DNA of 64,000 bases from Pseudomonadota bacterium (GTDB taxonomy: Bacteria > Pseudomonadota > Alphaproteobacteria > Sphingomonadales > Sphingomonadaceae): positions 186,001 through 250,000 of the forward strand of contig JAEXAW010000016.1 in assembly GCA_023458055.1 (NCBI GenBank), written 5' to 3'. This document shows, in pieces, positions 6,741 through 15,577 of this stretch. Position 1 is the stretch's first letter. Each line of letters begins with the position of its first letter. The notes below the pieces were generated by a model. It saw only the letters and a list, made by a program, of their open reading frames with translations, had not been told where the DNA came from and did not search any database. Made by a program: the position numbers and the translations under genes.

Positions 6741-9461
6741 ATGAGTGTCGTAAAATTGTCACAGAAGGAACGCGAGGCGGCGCTTGTCCGGGCGCGCACC
6801 CACGCCCCTTTTCTTGACCGGCTCGCAGCGCAATTCCCCGCGGCGACCGACGCCTTTATCGTGGGCGAGGCGGGGCCGAAGATAGATGCGCTCCTCGCCA
6901 ACCGCTGGGATGGCGAGGCCGACGTCATGCCGTTTTTGCGCAACCAGCGCAGCGAGCTTGCGCTGCTCACCGCGCTCGGCGATCTTTCCGGTGAAGCCTC
7001 GCTCACCGAAACGGTCGAAGCGCTCAGCGCCTTTGCCGACCGCGCGGCGGACGATGCCATCCGCGCCGCTTTCGCCGAACGCTTAGCTGACGACGAGCCG
7101 CGCGGTTTTGCCATGATCGCGCTCGGCAAACATGGCAGTAGCGAGCTGAACTATTCCTCGGACATTGACCCGATCCTGTTGTTCGATCCCGAAACCATGC
7201 CGCGCCGCGAGCGCGATGATCCGGGCGAAGCGGCGGTCCGCATGGGGCGGCGGGTCAACGAGATATTAAGCGCGCGCACGGGCGATGGCTATGTGTTCCG
7301 CGTCGATCTGCGCCTCCGGCCCAATCCCGAAGTCACGCCCATCGTGCTGCCGATCAATGCGGCGATCAGCTATTATGAAAGCCAGGCGCTGGCATGGGAG
7401 CAGGCGGCATTCATCCGCTCGCGTGCCTGTGCCGGGGACATGCAACTCGGCCAATATTTCCTGGATGCGATCCAGCCGTTCATCTGGAGAAAGTCGCTCG
7501 ATTTCCGCCAGATCAAGGAGATTGGTGCGGTCAGCGAGCGCATCCGCGACCATTATGCGGCGGGGCAACGGTTCGGCGCGGGGTATGATCTGAAGCGCGG
7601 GCGCGGCGGCATCCGCGAGGTCGAATTTTTTGCGCAGGTGCACCAGCTGATCCATGGCGGGCGTGATGCGTCGCTGCGGGAGCCGGCGACGCGCGATGCG
7701 CTGGCGGCGCTGGCGGCGGCGGGGCGGATCGACGCCGCTGAGGCGCGCGCCCTTGCGGAAAGCTATGAACTTTACCGCACCATAGAACATCGCCTGCAAA
7801 TGATCGAGGATCAACAGACGCACAGCCTGCCGCAGGACGCCGAGGCGCTGACCCGGGTTGCTCAATTGCACGGGTTGGAAAGCGGCGCGGCGTTGATTGA
7901 TCTGCTTGCCCCTCATGTCGAGCGCGTCGGCGCGATCTATGACCGGCTGATTGGAGGCGGCAGCGGCGAGAGCGAGCAAAGCGCGGGCAACCGGGCGCCG
8001 CGCGACGAGCACGCGCTCATCGACTATATCGCGAAGCTGGGTTTCGCCGCGCCCGAGAGCGTCGTCCAGCGCATCACCATCTGGCGCTCGGGCAAGCTGC
8101 GCGCTTTGCGTTCGGACGCAGTCTTGCAGGCGCTCGAAGAGGTGCTCCCCAAATTGCTGACCGCGCTTGCCAAAGCCCCCGACCCGATGGCGGCGGTGTC
8201 GGGGCTTGACCGCATGATCGAAGGCTTGCCGAGCACGCTCAACTTCTTCCACCTGCTGAATGCGCGGCCTGCGCTGGCGGCGACGCTTGCCAATATCCTC
8301 TCCTATGCGCCAACGCTGGCCGACCAATTGGGGCGGCGTAGCGAATTATTCGATGGCCTCATCGACCAGAGCGTGTTCGATCCCAATCCGAGCGTTGCGG
8401 ACCTGCTCAAATCGTTCGCCGATCCGCGCCACGGCGAGGATTATGAGCGTCGGCTAGACCATGTGCGCCGCCTTGTCGGCGAACGGCGCTTTGCGCTCGG
8501 CGTCCAGATTGTTGACGGTATGGCCGATCCGCTTGAGGTCGCACGCGGCTATGCCCATGTCGCCGAAGCCGCGCTGGTGACCCTCGCCGATGCCGCGCGG
8601 GCCGAATTTGAAACCGCACATGGCAAGGTGCCGGACAGCGATCTGGTCATCCTGGCGCTCGGGCGGCTGGGCGGCGAAGCGCTGACCCATGCGTCCGACC
8701 TTGACCTTATCTATCTTTTCACCGGCGATTATATGGCCGAATCGGATGGGCCGAAGCCACTTGGCGCGACGCTTTATTATAATCGCCTCGCCCAGCGGGT
8801 GACGGGGGCGCTCTCGGTGCCGACCGCGAGCGGGCGGCTCTATGAGGTCGACACGCGCCTCCGGCCTTCGGGCGCGCAAGGGCCGCTCGCGGTCAATCTC
8901 GATGCGTTTGAACGTTACCAGAGAGAAGATGCCTGGGTGTGGGAGCATATGGCGCTCACCCGCGCCCGGGCGGTCTATGGTCCTCCCGCAGCGCGTGAGC
9001 GCGTGCAGGCGATCATTGATGCGGTGCTGGCCGCGCCGCACGATGCGGCTAAACTCACCGCCGATGCCGCGCAAATGCGCAAGGATATGGCCCAGCACAA
9101 GCCGCCCAAAGGCCCGCTTGACGCCAAGCTCATCGATGGTGGCCTCGTCGACCTCGAATTTGCAACGCATGTGACCCAGCTGACCAACGGCAAGGGACTG
9201 GTGCCGCAGCTTGATCATGCGCTGCCCGATCTTGTCGGTGCGGGGCTCGCGCCGCCAGCGGTGGTTGAAGCGCAGCTCTTGCTGACGCGGCTGCTGGTCA
9301 CCTTGCGTCTGGTCTGCCCCGATTGTATCGAACCGCCGGAGGTCACCCGCCCGATCATCGCGCGCGCGTGCAAGGCGGAAAGCTGGGACGATCTGTTGGC
9401 GCGCTATGAAGGCGCGCGCGGTGCGGTTAAGGCATGGTGGGATGCGGTGTCGGGCGCCTGA
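6741..9461 (+). CDS. glnE: Bifunctional glutamine synthetase adenylyltransferase / adenylyl-removing enzyme
   Basis: 906 aa. GlnE inactivates glutamine synthetase by AMP transfer and reactivates it by phosphorolysis, in response to PII and glutamine. Two nucleotidyltransferase domains are visible: an N-terminal adenylyl-removing one with GKHGSSELNYSSDID (near residue 130) and a C-terminal adenylyltransferase one with GRLGGEALTHASDLD (near residue 640), each with the DxD metal site. RGRGGIREVEFFAQ and LIDGGLVDLEFATH are the paired motifs that follow each domain. The frame reaches a TTG at 6717; the ATG at 6741 is preferred. Length fits the family (about 900-990 aa). Confidence 0.95.
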   Translation: MSVVKLSQKEREAALVRARTHAPFLDRLAAQFPAATDAFIVGEAGPKIDALLANRWDGEADVMPFLRNQRSELALLTALGDLSGEASLTETVEALSAFADRAADDAIRAAFAERLADDEPRGFAMIALGKHGSSELNYSSDIDPILLFDPETMPRRERDDPGEAAVRMGRRVNEILSARTGDGYVFRVDLRLRPNPEVTPIVLPINAAISYYESQALAWEQAAFIRSRACAGDMQLGQYFLDAIQPFIWRKSLDFRQIKEIGAVSERIRDHYAAGQRFGAGYDLKRGRGGIREVEFFAQVHQLIHGGRDASLREPATRDALAALAAAGRIDAAEARALAESYELYRTIEHRLQMIEDQQTHSLPQDAEALTRVAQLHGLESGAALIDLLAPHVERVGAIYDRLIGGGSGESEQSAGNRAPRDEHALIDYIAKLGFAAPESVVQRITIWRSGKLRALRSDAVLQALEEVLPKLLTALAKAPDPMAAVSGLDRMIEGLPSTLNFFHLLNARPALAATLANILSYAPTLADQLGRRSELFDGLIDQSVFDPNPSVADLLKSFADPRHGEDYERRLDHVRRLVGERRFALGVQIVDGMADPLEVARGYAHVAEAALVTLADAARAEFETAHGKVPDSDLVILALGRLGGEALTHASDLDLIYLFTGDYMAESDGPKPLGATLYYNRLAQRVTGALSVPTASGRLYEVDTRLRPSGAQGPLAVNLDAFERYQREDAWVWEHMALTRARAVYGPPAARERVQAIIDAVLAAPHDAAKLTADAAQMRKDMAQHKPPKGPLDAKLIDGGLVDLEFATHVTQLTNGKGLVPQLDHALPDLVGAGLAPPAVVEAQLLLTRLLVTLRLVCPDCIEPPEVTRPIIARACKAESWDDLLARYEGARGAVKAWWDAVSGA

Positions 9462-9473
9462 ATATACATAATA

Positions 9474-9568
9474 GTCGTCATTCCCGCGAAAGCGGGAATC
9501 CATCACCTGACGTTTCGGTATAAGGCCACGGTTCGGTGATGGATCCCCGGTCAAGCCGGGGATGACGA
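9474..9568. repeat. Intergenic palindromic repeat pair
   Basis: Two hairpin modules face each other: GTCATTCCCGCGAAAGCGGG and TCCCCGGTCAAGCCGGGGA, with complementary ATCCATCACC / GGTGATGGATC segments between them. The same layout appears at 32196-32292 and in part at 14820-14900 and 15325-15415, so this is a dispersed repeat family of the genome. Confidence 0.75.
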
Positions 9569-9586
9569 GGTATAAGGAGTGGAGTA

Positions 9587-10042
9587 ATGAACATCGGAGA
9601 CAAAATCCCCGCTTTGACCCTCGACGATGCCGATGGCACGGCGGTCGAACTCGCCGGTCTTGGCACGCCATTGGTGGTCTATTTCTACCCCAAGGCCGAC
9701 ACGCCGGGCTGCACCACCGAGGCCAAGGATTTCACCACGCTCGCCCCCGATTTCGCCAAGGCGGGCGTCAAGGTCGTCGGCATCTCCAAGGATAAGATCG
9801 CCAAGCTCGGCAAGTTCCGCGACAAATATGACCTCGGCGTCACGCTCCTCTCCGACGAGGATGGCCAGGCGTGCGCAGCCTTCGGCACATGGGTCGAAAA
9901 GAAACTCTACGGCCGCGAATATATGGGCATCGACCGCGCGACCTTCCTGTTCGGCAAGGACGGCCAGCTGGTGCGCGAATGGCGCAAGGTCAAAGTAAAA
10001 GGCCACGCCGAAGAGGTGCTGGAGGCGGCGCTGGCGCTCTGA
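9587..10042 (+). CDS. bcp: Thiol peroxidase of the Bcp/PrxQ peroxiredoxin family
   Basis: 151 aa. Reduces hydrogen peroxide and organic hydroperoxides using thioredoxin. The N-terminal GDKIPALTLDD and the active-site block YFYPKADTPGCTTEA, with the peroxidatic Cys of TPGCT, are typical of PrxQ; the resolving Cys five residues after the first is absent, as in the 1-Cys or atypical subset, and a second Cys occurs at EDGQACAAF. AAGGAGTGGAG precedes the ATG. Monocistronic by appearance. Confidence 0.92.
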   Translation: MNIGDKIPALTLDDADGTAVELAGLGTPLVVYFYPKADTPGCTTEAKDFTTLAPDFAKAGVKVVGISKDKIAKLGKFRDKYDLGVTLLSDEDGQACAAFGTWVEKKLYGREYMGIDRATFLFGKDGQLVREWRKVKVKGHAEEVLEAALAL

Positions 10043-10169
10043 TTGCCTATTGCGCGCGCCGTCGTTCAATGTCATGATTCCCAAGCGACGGGATAGCGCA
10101 ACCTCCCGGTTCAAAGGTCTGCAAGGCCCAAGCGTTGCTTCAGATTCGCTCTTCGCGAATAGGAAGATG

Positions 10170-11501
10170 ATGCCTGTGACCCAAATAGCTTCAACGAACG
10201 CTGATGAGCGCCCCTCTTTTTCCGAATTGTTACGCCTATTTACGCGCATTGGACTACTGAGCTTTGGCGGTCCGGCCGGCCAGATCGCGCTGATGCATCG
10301 CGAGTTGGTGGAAGAGCGCCGCTGGATCGATGAGGCGCATTATCTCCACGCGCTCAACTTCTGCCATTTCCTGCCCGGCCCTGAAGCGCAGCAACTCGCA
10401 ACCTATATCGGTTGGCGGCTCCACGGTGTAAAAGGTGGATTAGCGGCGGGCTTGTTGTTCGTGTTGCCTGGCGCGCTGGTTATTTTGCTGCTGTCGATCC
10501 TTTATGCCTATGCTGCCAGTCTGGATTGGTTCGCGGGGGTGTTTCTCGGGGTTAAGGCCGCAGTGCTGGCCATTGTCATGCAGGCTTTATGGCGTATTGG
10601 CGCACGCGCGCTGACAACGCCGCTAAAGTGCGGGATTGCCGCCTTTTCATTCGTCGCACTGGCGTTGCTGGCGCTTCCTTTTCCTTTGGTCATCGCGCTT
10701 GCGGGCGGGGTCGGTGTTCTCGTAGCGCGACTATCTCCCGACCTTCTCGCGCTCAAACCCGCCGGCACTGTGCCGCATTTCGAACCGATTGGTTGGGCGG
10801 CACCCTTGCGCACCATTATCGGCTGGCTATTGATCTGGGCGCTGCCCATGCTGCTTATATGGGTGACGCTGGGCCCCGATCATCGTTTGTCGCAGATCGG
10901 GGTGTTCTTTTCCAAACTCGCGGTGGTGACCTTTGGCGGTGCCTATGCCGTGCTTGCCTATATGGCGCAGCAAGCTGTCGATACGCTCGGCTGGATGCAA
11001 CCGGGCGAGATGGCGGACGGGCTGGGCTTGGCGGAAACCACTCCGGGCCCCTTGATTTTGGTGACGCAGTTTACCGGCTTCCTCGCCGCCTTCCGGGCAC
11101 CCGAACCGTTCACGCCGTTGGTGGCGGGGATCATGGGAGCGGCGCTGACCAGTTGGGTTACTTTTGCACCCTGCTTCCTGTGGATTTTCACCTTCGCCCC
11201 GTGGATCGAGCGGCTCGAACATATTGCCTGGCTAAAAGGCGGTCTGGCCGCGATTACGGCTGCGGTCGTGGGGGTGATTGCCAATCTTACCCTCTGGTTC
11301 GCGTTTCATGTCCTGTTCTCGCGCCATCAAGCGGTGACGGCCGGGCCTTTGAGGTTCACCATCCCTGACGCGGCGAGCATTAATTGGCTGGCGGTTGGTT
11401 TGTCGCTGGTCGCGCTGGTGCTGATTTTCGTTGTTCGTTGGGGCGTTTTGCGCACGCTCTTGGCGACCGGTGGGCTCGCCCTTATAGCCGCGCTGCTATG
11501 A
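10170..11501 (+). CDS. chrA: Chromate transporter family protein (ChrA)
   Basis: About 443 aa, largely hydrophobic. ChrA proteins export chromate. The two homologous halves each begin with the family motif: FTRIGLLSFGGPAGQIALMH and, in the middle, FSKLAVVTFGGAYAVLAYM; FLPGPEAQQLATYIGW and LAETTPGPLILVTQF are further family blocks. The bidomain size is normal. The start is uncertain: AGGAAG at 10161-10166 lies too close to the ATGs at 10167 and 10170 and is best spaced for GTG at 10176. The stop overlaps the start of the next gene (ATGA). Confidence 0.9.
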   Translation: MPVTQIASTNADERPSFSELLRLFTRIGLLSFGGPAGQIALMHRELVEERRWIDEAHYLHALNFCHFLPGPEAQQLATYIGWRLHGVKGGLAAGLLFVLPGALVILLLSILYAYAASLDWFAGVFLGVKAAVLAIVMQALWRIGARALTTPLKCGIAAFSFVALALLALPFPLVIALAGGVGVLVARLSPDLLALKPAGTVPHFEPIGWAAPLRTIIGWLLIWALPMLLIWVTLGPDHRLSQIGVFFSKLAVVTFGGAYAVLAYMAQQAVDTLGWMQPGEMADGLGLAETTPGPLILVTQFTGFLAAFRAPEPFTPLVAGIMGAALTSWVTFAPCFLWIFTFAPWIERLEHIAWLKGGLAAITAAVVGVIANLTLWFAFHVLFSRHQAVTAGPLRFTIPDAASINWLAVGLSLVALVLIFVVRWGVLRTLLATGGLALIAALL

Positions 11502-12289
11502 CCGTTGACCTGTCCGCCGCCTGCCGCTCTGTGCTTGAGACGGCTGACCCGCATGCCAAGCTGATGCGGGCGCGGGAGGTTGCGCGGGACTGGCGGCTGG
11601 GGCGGCTCGCGCACAGGTTCGCGACGCCGATGCCGGATCGCCCGGCGCGGCCTGAGCGGCCCGAACTGCTCGCGCCGGGGCGGATGCCGAAGCGCGGCAA
11701 GGCCGGGTCGACACGCGCGCGCATCGCTCTCCTCCACGCGCTCGCTCATATCGAATTTGTCGCGATCGACCTTGCGTTCGATATGGCGGGGCGGTTTGGC
11801 GGAGCGTTCCCGCGCGCGTTTTTCGACGACTGGATTCGCGTCGGCGCGGATGAAGCGATGCATTTTGCGCTGCTCGACCGGCGGCTCAAACGGCTTGGCA
11901 GCGGTTATGGCGCGCTTCCTGCGCATGATGGCTTGTGGGAGGCGGCGCAAGCGACCGCGCATGATGTGCTGGCGCGGCTCGCTATCGTGCCGATGGTGCT
12001 CGAAGCGCGCGGGCTCGATGTTACACCGGAAACCATCCAGCGGTTAAAGAATCAGGGCGACGACAAGAGCGCGGCGATTCTCGCGCGTATCTATAAGGAT
12101 GAAATCCGGCACGTTTCTGCGGGAACCACGTGGTTCAAACGGGGTTGTGCGCAAGCCAAGGTCGATCCCGTTACGCACTGGCAAAAGCTGCTCAAGTTAC
12201 ATTTCAGAGGGGATTTGAAGCCGCCATTTAACGACTCAGCGCGTGAGGCGAGCGGTTTAACGCAGGATTTCTACAAAATTATTGCCTAA
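11498..12289 (+). CDS. DUF455 family ferritin-like protein
   Basis: 263 aa. Helical protein with carboxylate/histidine pairs placed as in diiron ferritin-like folds: LLHALAHIEFVAIDLA, GADEAMHFALL, MVLEARGLDV and YKDEIRHVSAGTTWF. These are the conserved blocks of the DUF455 family; its reaction is not established. The start ATG overlaps the chrA stop (ATGA at 11498-11501), so translation is probably coupled, though no functional link with chromate transport is known to me. Confidence 0.85.
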   Translation: MTVDLSAACRSVLETADPHAKLMRAREVARDWRLGRLAHRFATPMPDRPARPERPELLAPGRMPKRGKAGSTRARIALLHALAHIEFVAIDLAFDMAGRFGGAFPRAFFDDWIRVGADEAMHFALLDRRLKRLGSGYGALPAHDGLWEAAQATAHDVLARLAIVPMVLEARGLDVTPETIQRLKNQGDDKSAAILARIYKDEIRHVSAGTTWFKRGCAQAKVDPVTHWQKLLKLHFRGDLKPPFNDSAREASGLTQDFYKIIA

Positions 12290-12422
12290 TTAACCTTCTC
12301 CCCGCACACGGGTTTCCAGAGCGGGGACGAAAAATTTCGCCCACAACTTGAAGTATAAGCGCATCGCGCAGGTCGGGGTCAGAACCGGATCGCCTGATGG
12401 AGCGAATTAGAGTGGGGTCGCA

Positions 12423-13160
12423 GTGATCAACGTCGTATCGAATATCAAGTTCCGCAAGGCTGCACTTTTTATGGCCGTTGCGTCTCTTTCCGTGGCAGCG
12501 CATGCTCATAACGCAAATGCTCCGGTCACCATCGAAGATCCCGACGAAGAAATCACCGACGCGCAAAACAACGCCCAGATGGCCAGCGTTTCGGCCATGG
12601 CTAGCCCGACCCTGATCAGCGCCCGCATCGGCGCGCCGCAACAAGGTGACACCAATTTCCGCAATCTGTTCGGGACGATGAAGCAGATGGACGGCACCGC
12701 GACCCGCGCGATTGCCATCCCGACCCGCAAGCCGGTCGACAATATGCGCCTGACCTCCTCGTTCGGCATGCGCGTTCACCCCGTCCTCGGCAAGCGTATG
12801 CGCCACAATGGCATTGATATTCCGGCCGCAACCGGCACGCCGATCTATGCACCGGCAGATGGCGTTGTCGGTCGCGCCCAGCGCCTTGGCGGTTATGGCA
12901 ATTATGCTGAAATCGAACATGGCAACGGCATCCAGACCCGCTTCGGCCATATGTCGCGCATCGCGGTGACGCCGGGTCAGCGTATCAAGCAAGGCCAGCT
13001 GGTCGGCTATGTCGGTTCGACCGGCCGTTCGACCGGCCCGCACCTCCACTATGAAGTCCGCATCGCCGGGACCCCGGTCAACCCGATCCCGTTCGTTCAG
13101 CCGGAAACCCAATTCGCTTATGTCGGCGATGGCAAGACCCAGATGGGCGGCCCCGAATAA
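12423..13160 (+). CDS. M23 family metallopeptidase, exported
   Basis: 245 aa from a GTG. A hydrophobic signal-like segment at residues 12-30 ends in AHAHNA. The LytM/M23 domain occupies roughly residues 105-225: SSFGMRVHPV, HNGIDIPAATGTPIYAPADG with the first zinc ligands His and Asp, GYGNYAEIEHG, and GPHLHYEVR with the HxH ligand motif. Such enzymes cleave peptide cross-links in peptidoglycan or act as activators of amidases. All metal ligands are present. A rho-independent terminator follows 20 bp after the stop. Confidence 0.92.
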   Translation: MINVVSNIKFRKAALFMAVASLSVAAHAHNANAPVTIEDPDEEITDAQNNAQMASVSAMASPTLISARIGAPQQGDTNFRNLFGTMKQMDGTATRAIAIPTRKPVDNMRLTSSFGMRVHPVLGKRMRHNGIDIPAATGTPIYAPADGVVGRAQRLGGYGNYAEIEHGNGIQTRFGHMSRIAVTPGQRIKQGQLVGYVGSTGRSTGPHLHYEVRIAGTPVNPIPFVQPETQFAYVGDGKTQMGGPE

Positions 13161-13180
13161 GCAGCAGAGACAAAGAAGCA

Positions 13181-13209
13181 GCCCGTGATTTTCGCGGGCT
13201 TTTTCTTTT
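13181..13209 (+). terminator. Rho-independent terminator of the M23 gene
   Basis: GCCCG stem, loop TGATTTTCG region, CGGGC, then TTTTTCTTTT. Confidence 0.85.
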
Positions 13210-13255
13210 GACGAGGCAGGAGAGGACGCGGATCACCAGAATCCGCGCCACACAT

Positions 13256-13296
13256 AAAAAAGGGAGCGCGAGCTTGGCCTTGCTGCTCCCTTTTTT
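13256..13296. terminator. Bidirectional terminator-like hairpin
   Basis: AAAAAAGGGAGC and GCTCCCTTTTTT form a 12-bp stem around a 17-nt loop, 18 bp before the erpA-type gene. With A and T tracts on both sides it can terminate on either strand. Confidence 0.8.
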
Positions 13297-13314
13297 GATG
13301 CCTATCTTAAGTCC

Positions 13315-13650
13315 ATGACCGATATCGTCCCCATGACCCTTTCGCCCAGCGCCGCCAAGCGCGTCGCTTTCATCGCCGACAAACAAGGCAAGCCCGCAAT
13401 GCTGCGCCTGTCGGTGGAGGGCGGCGGCTGTTCCGGCTTCCAATATCGCTATGGTCTTGCGGACGCGATCAACGACGATGACGTGGTCAGCGAAACCGAC
13501 GGCGTCAAACTGGTGGTCGACGAAATGTCCCTCGAATTGGTGAGCGGCGGCATGGTCGATTATGTGGAGTCGCTGGGTGGCTCAGCATTTCAGGTGACCA
13601 ACCCCAACGCCGCCTCAGGATGCGGATGCGGGGCCAGCTTTTCGGTTTGA
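13315..13650 (+). CDS. erpA: HesB/IscA-type iron-sulfur cluster insertion protein (ErpA-like)
   Basis: 111 aa. A-type carrier that delivers Fe-S clusters to apo-proteins. The three conserved cysteines are present: GGGCSGFQY and the C-terminal SGCGCGASF. The spacing and the Gly-Cys-Gly-Cys ending fit ErpA/IscA; which of the A-type proteins it is cannot be settled from one sequence. It stands alone, after a terminator and before the inverted-repeat cassette, whose left end lies 38 bp after the stop. Confidence 0.85.
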   Translation: MTDIVPMTLSPSAAKRVAFIADKQGKPAMLRLSVEGGGCSGFQYRYGLADAINDDDVVSETDGVKLVVDEMSLELVSGGMVDYVESLGGSAFQVTNPNAASGCGCGASFSV

Positions 13651-13688
13651 GGGGTTAATGTTGCGCGAATTGCGTATCATATTACCGA

Positions 13689-14620
13689 AATTGAGGGGTT
13701 TTCGCACCTGTCACCGTAATTCGTGGGGGCAATAGGAATGAAGATGATTGAAGCGACCTGCATTGGGTTCAGCCGACAGGGCGCCGAAATGCCTACGCCA
13801 GCGGAGATGACGCGGACTTACCATCAGCTGGAATCAATCTTTAGGCAGTTGGGCGCGAAGCCAACCTATTTCTCGGCTTATGATGGTGGAATTGGTCGAG
13901 GGCAGTTCAAAAAGTGGGATGGGCCGTTCCATAGGAAAGTGCTTGAAAGTGGCATGTCTGGCTACTGTTCCGTTACACTGGCCGCGAACCCAACCGGCAG
14001 TAAGGAACCCGGCTATGACAGTTTTGTCACGGCACACTTCGGCTTTTCGCCGGGGATCGAAACTGTGAATCTGCAGGTCGTAGTTAACGAACCATATATG
14101 AATTGCGAGTCGGCTGAATGTGAGAGCATAATCGACAAATTGGCTCAGCTTTGGACATGGGACTACGGCTTTGGCTTTAGTCGTGATGCAGAACGTGCCC
14201 CTGATGCATATTTGGCCGGAGGCGGCTCCGATCTTCAAAGTGACGAAGACGAGCGGAGAGTTGCACTTTGGTACGAATCGTCGCACGATTTTTACAAAGG
14301 CGTTGAACCTCCACGTCGGTTTGTCATGGTACGGGACATCTTCCCTTATAACATGATCGGCCCGGAACATCTGACGCATCGCTTGTCCGATGGCCGCAGC
14401 TTGCGAGCGTTCATTGAGGCCGATCCCGATAGCGAACTGCGCCCACTGACGGCCAGTCTCTGGCTCTGGAAAGTGCCGCAAGATCGCACAGAGACAGTCC
14501 GCGAGAAGTTGCTTGGCAAGGGTGTTATCATCGCGGAGTAGCAGCATCGTAGCGCTGCGCTCCCAATCCTCTCCTTCAAATTCCGACTATTACGGTGACA
14601 GGCGCGAAAACCCCTAAATT
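13689..14620. mobile_element. Candidate mobile cassette: one gene between 32-bp inverted repeats
   Basis: The left end (13689-13720) and the reverse complement of the right end (14589-14620) agree at 30 of 32 positions; the shared core is GGGGTTTTCGC, one variable base, then CCTGTCACCGTAAT. Inside, similarity stops abruptly. The 932-bp interval contains one gene and no transposase, which is the layout of a mobile insertion cassette or of a transposon derivative that moves in trans. No convincing target-site duplication is seen. The GGGG terminus recalls Tn3-family ends, but those are normally about 38 bp, so the family is unassigned. Confidence 0.65.
13738..14541 (+). CDS. Uncharacterised cassette protein, possibly immunity-like
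   Basis: 267 aa from ATG 13738 (AATAGGA just upstream); GTG 13723 is an alternative. No signal peptide or membrane segment. Aromatic-rich blocks include TYFSAYDGG, KWDGPFHRK, LWTWDYGFGFSRD, YESSHDFYKG, VRDIFPYNMIGPEHL and a C-terminal LWLWKVP. The pattern of the last third (arginine-x-hydrophobic-Phe-Pro, Leu-x-x-Trp/Phe-Ile, Trp-x-Val-Pro) resembles putative immunity proteins of polymorphic toxin systems, but I cannot name the family with confidence. The gene is more AT-rich than its neighbours and sits between inverted repeats, suggesting acquisition. No toxin gene is next to it. Confidence 0.6.
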   Translation: MKMIEATCIGFSRQGAEMPTPAEMTRTYHQLESIFRQLGAKPTYFSAYDGGIGRGQFKKWDGPFHRKVLESGMSGYCSVTLAANPTGSKEPGYDSFVTAHFGFSPGIETVNLQVVVNEPYMNCESAECESIIDKLAQLWTWDYGFGFSRDAERAPDAYLAGGGSDLQSDEDERRVALWYESSHDFYKGVEPPRRFVMVRDIFPYNMIGPEHLTHRLSDGRSLRAFIEADPDSELRPLTASLWLWKVPQDRTETVREKLLGKGVIIAE

Positions 14621-15577
14621 CTGATGGCACCATTCACCCTCAAGGAATTATTGGTTCTCGCGGAGGCGCGAAGGCGCGGAGATTATCGGCTCGCCTGTGA
14701 TGCCAGCCACACCCTCTCTGCGCCTCTGCTTTCTCTGCGTGCTCTGCGCGAAACATCTTTGCTGCGCCAAGCACACTCACCGCGTCATTGCGCTGATAGC
14801 GCCAAACGCAACTCGTCGGAGAGAATCCATCTGATGACGTGGAGGTTTCAGCGTCCCCTGATGGATCCCCGCTTTCGCGAGGATGACGGGTTGGGTGAGT
14901 TGATCCGGTCCTTCACGCATTCCGCCGTCTTTAAGGCACCGGCTCCGCGCCTTCGCGCCTCCGCGTGAACCGTCTTCCCGGCGCGCCTCCCCAGCCCAAC
15001 GCGGCGATGCAAAATAGCGCTGTCCTACAGATTTCGTGCATGCCACTGTCGGCCAAACACTGAGTCTAACCGCGGGGTTAGCCTTGGTGGCGTGGCTCTT
15101 TCTTATCGTCTGGATGGCTGTTGCGGTCTCTCGTCCCGAACGGGGCATTATCAACATATAGGGGGGCGTAATTTGCTCGAAGTCTATGAAGTTTAGGAAC
15201 GCAACGAGGTGTTTTTGGCAGATTTGCGTGGGTTTTATTTCCTATTTAGCTGCACCACCATATCTTGTGTTGCCTTCACCGGCGCTTCTCTGCGCGCATC
15301 ATGGCTCGCCCGCTTACACCCACGCTCGTCCTTCCTGCGCAAGCGGGAATCCATCTGATGGCGTGGAGGTTTCTGCGTCCGGTGATGGATCCCCGCGTTC
15401 GCGGGGATGACGGATGGGGTGAACTGATCTTGCCATTCATGCGCGCTGCCCGAGGACGCATAATCTCCGCGCCTCCGCGAGAACCTTTTTTAGAGCGATC
15501 CTCCCGTCCTCCGCGTGAACCCTTTAATATCACCGCAACCCCTGTCAGCCAGCCCCATATTGCGCTAGGCCCCTTCC
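14621..15577. repeat. Gene-poor, repeat-rich intergenic block
   Basis: About 950 bp without a credible gene. It contains several dispersed repeats: GCGGAGGCGCGAAGGCGCGG (from about 14660), a CTCTGCGCCTCTGC / CTCTGCGCGAAAC run (about 14715-14755), hairpin modules with ATGGATCCCCG (14861-14890 and 15384-15412), and reversed copies of the GCGCCTCCGCG unit (about 14940-14970 and 15468-15520). The short open frames here are made of repeat sequence. 15000-15260 is non-repetitive, with a CTAACCGCGGGGTTAG hairpin at about 15066; nothing recognisable. Confidence 0.65.
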
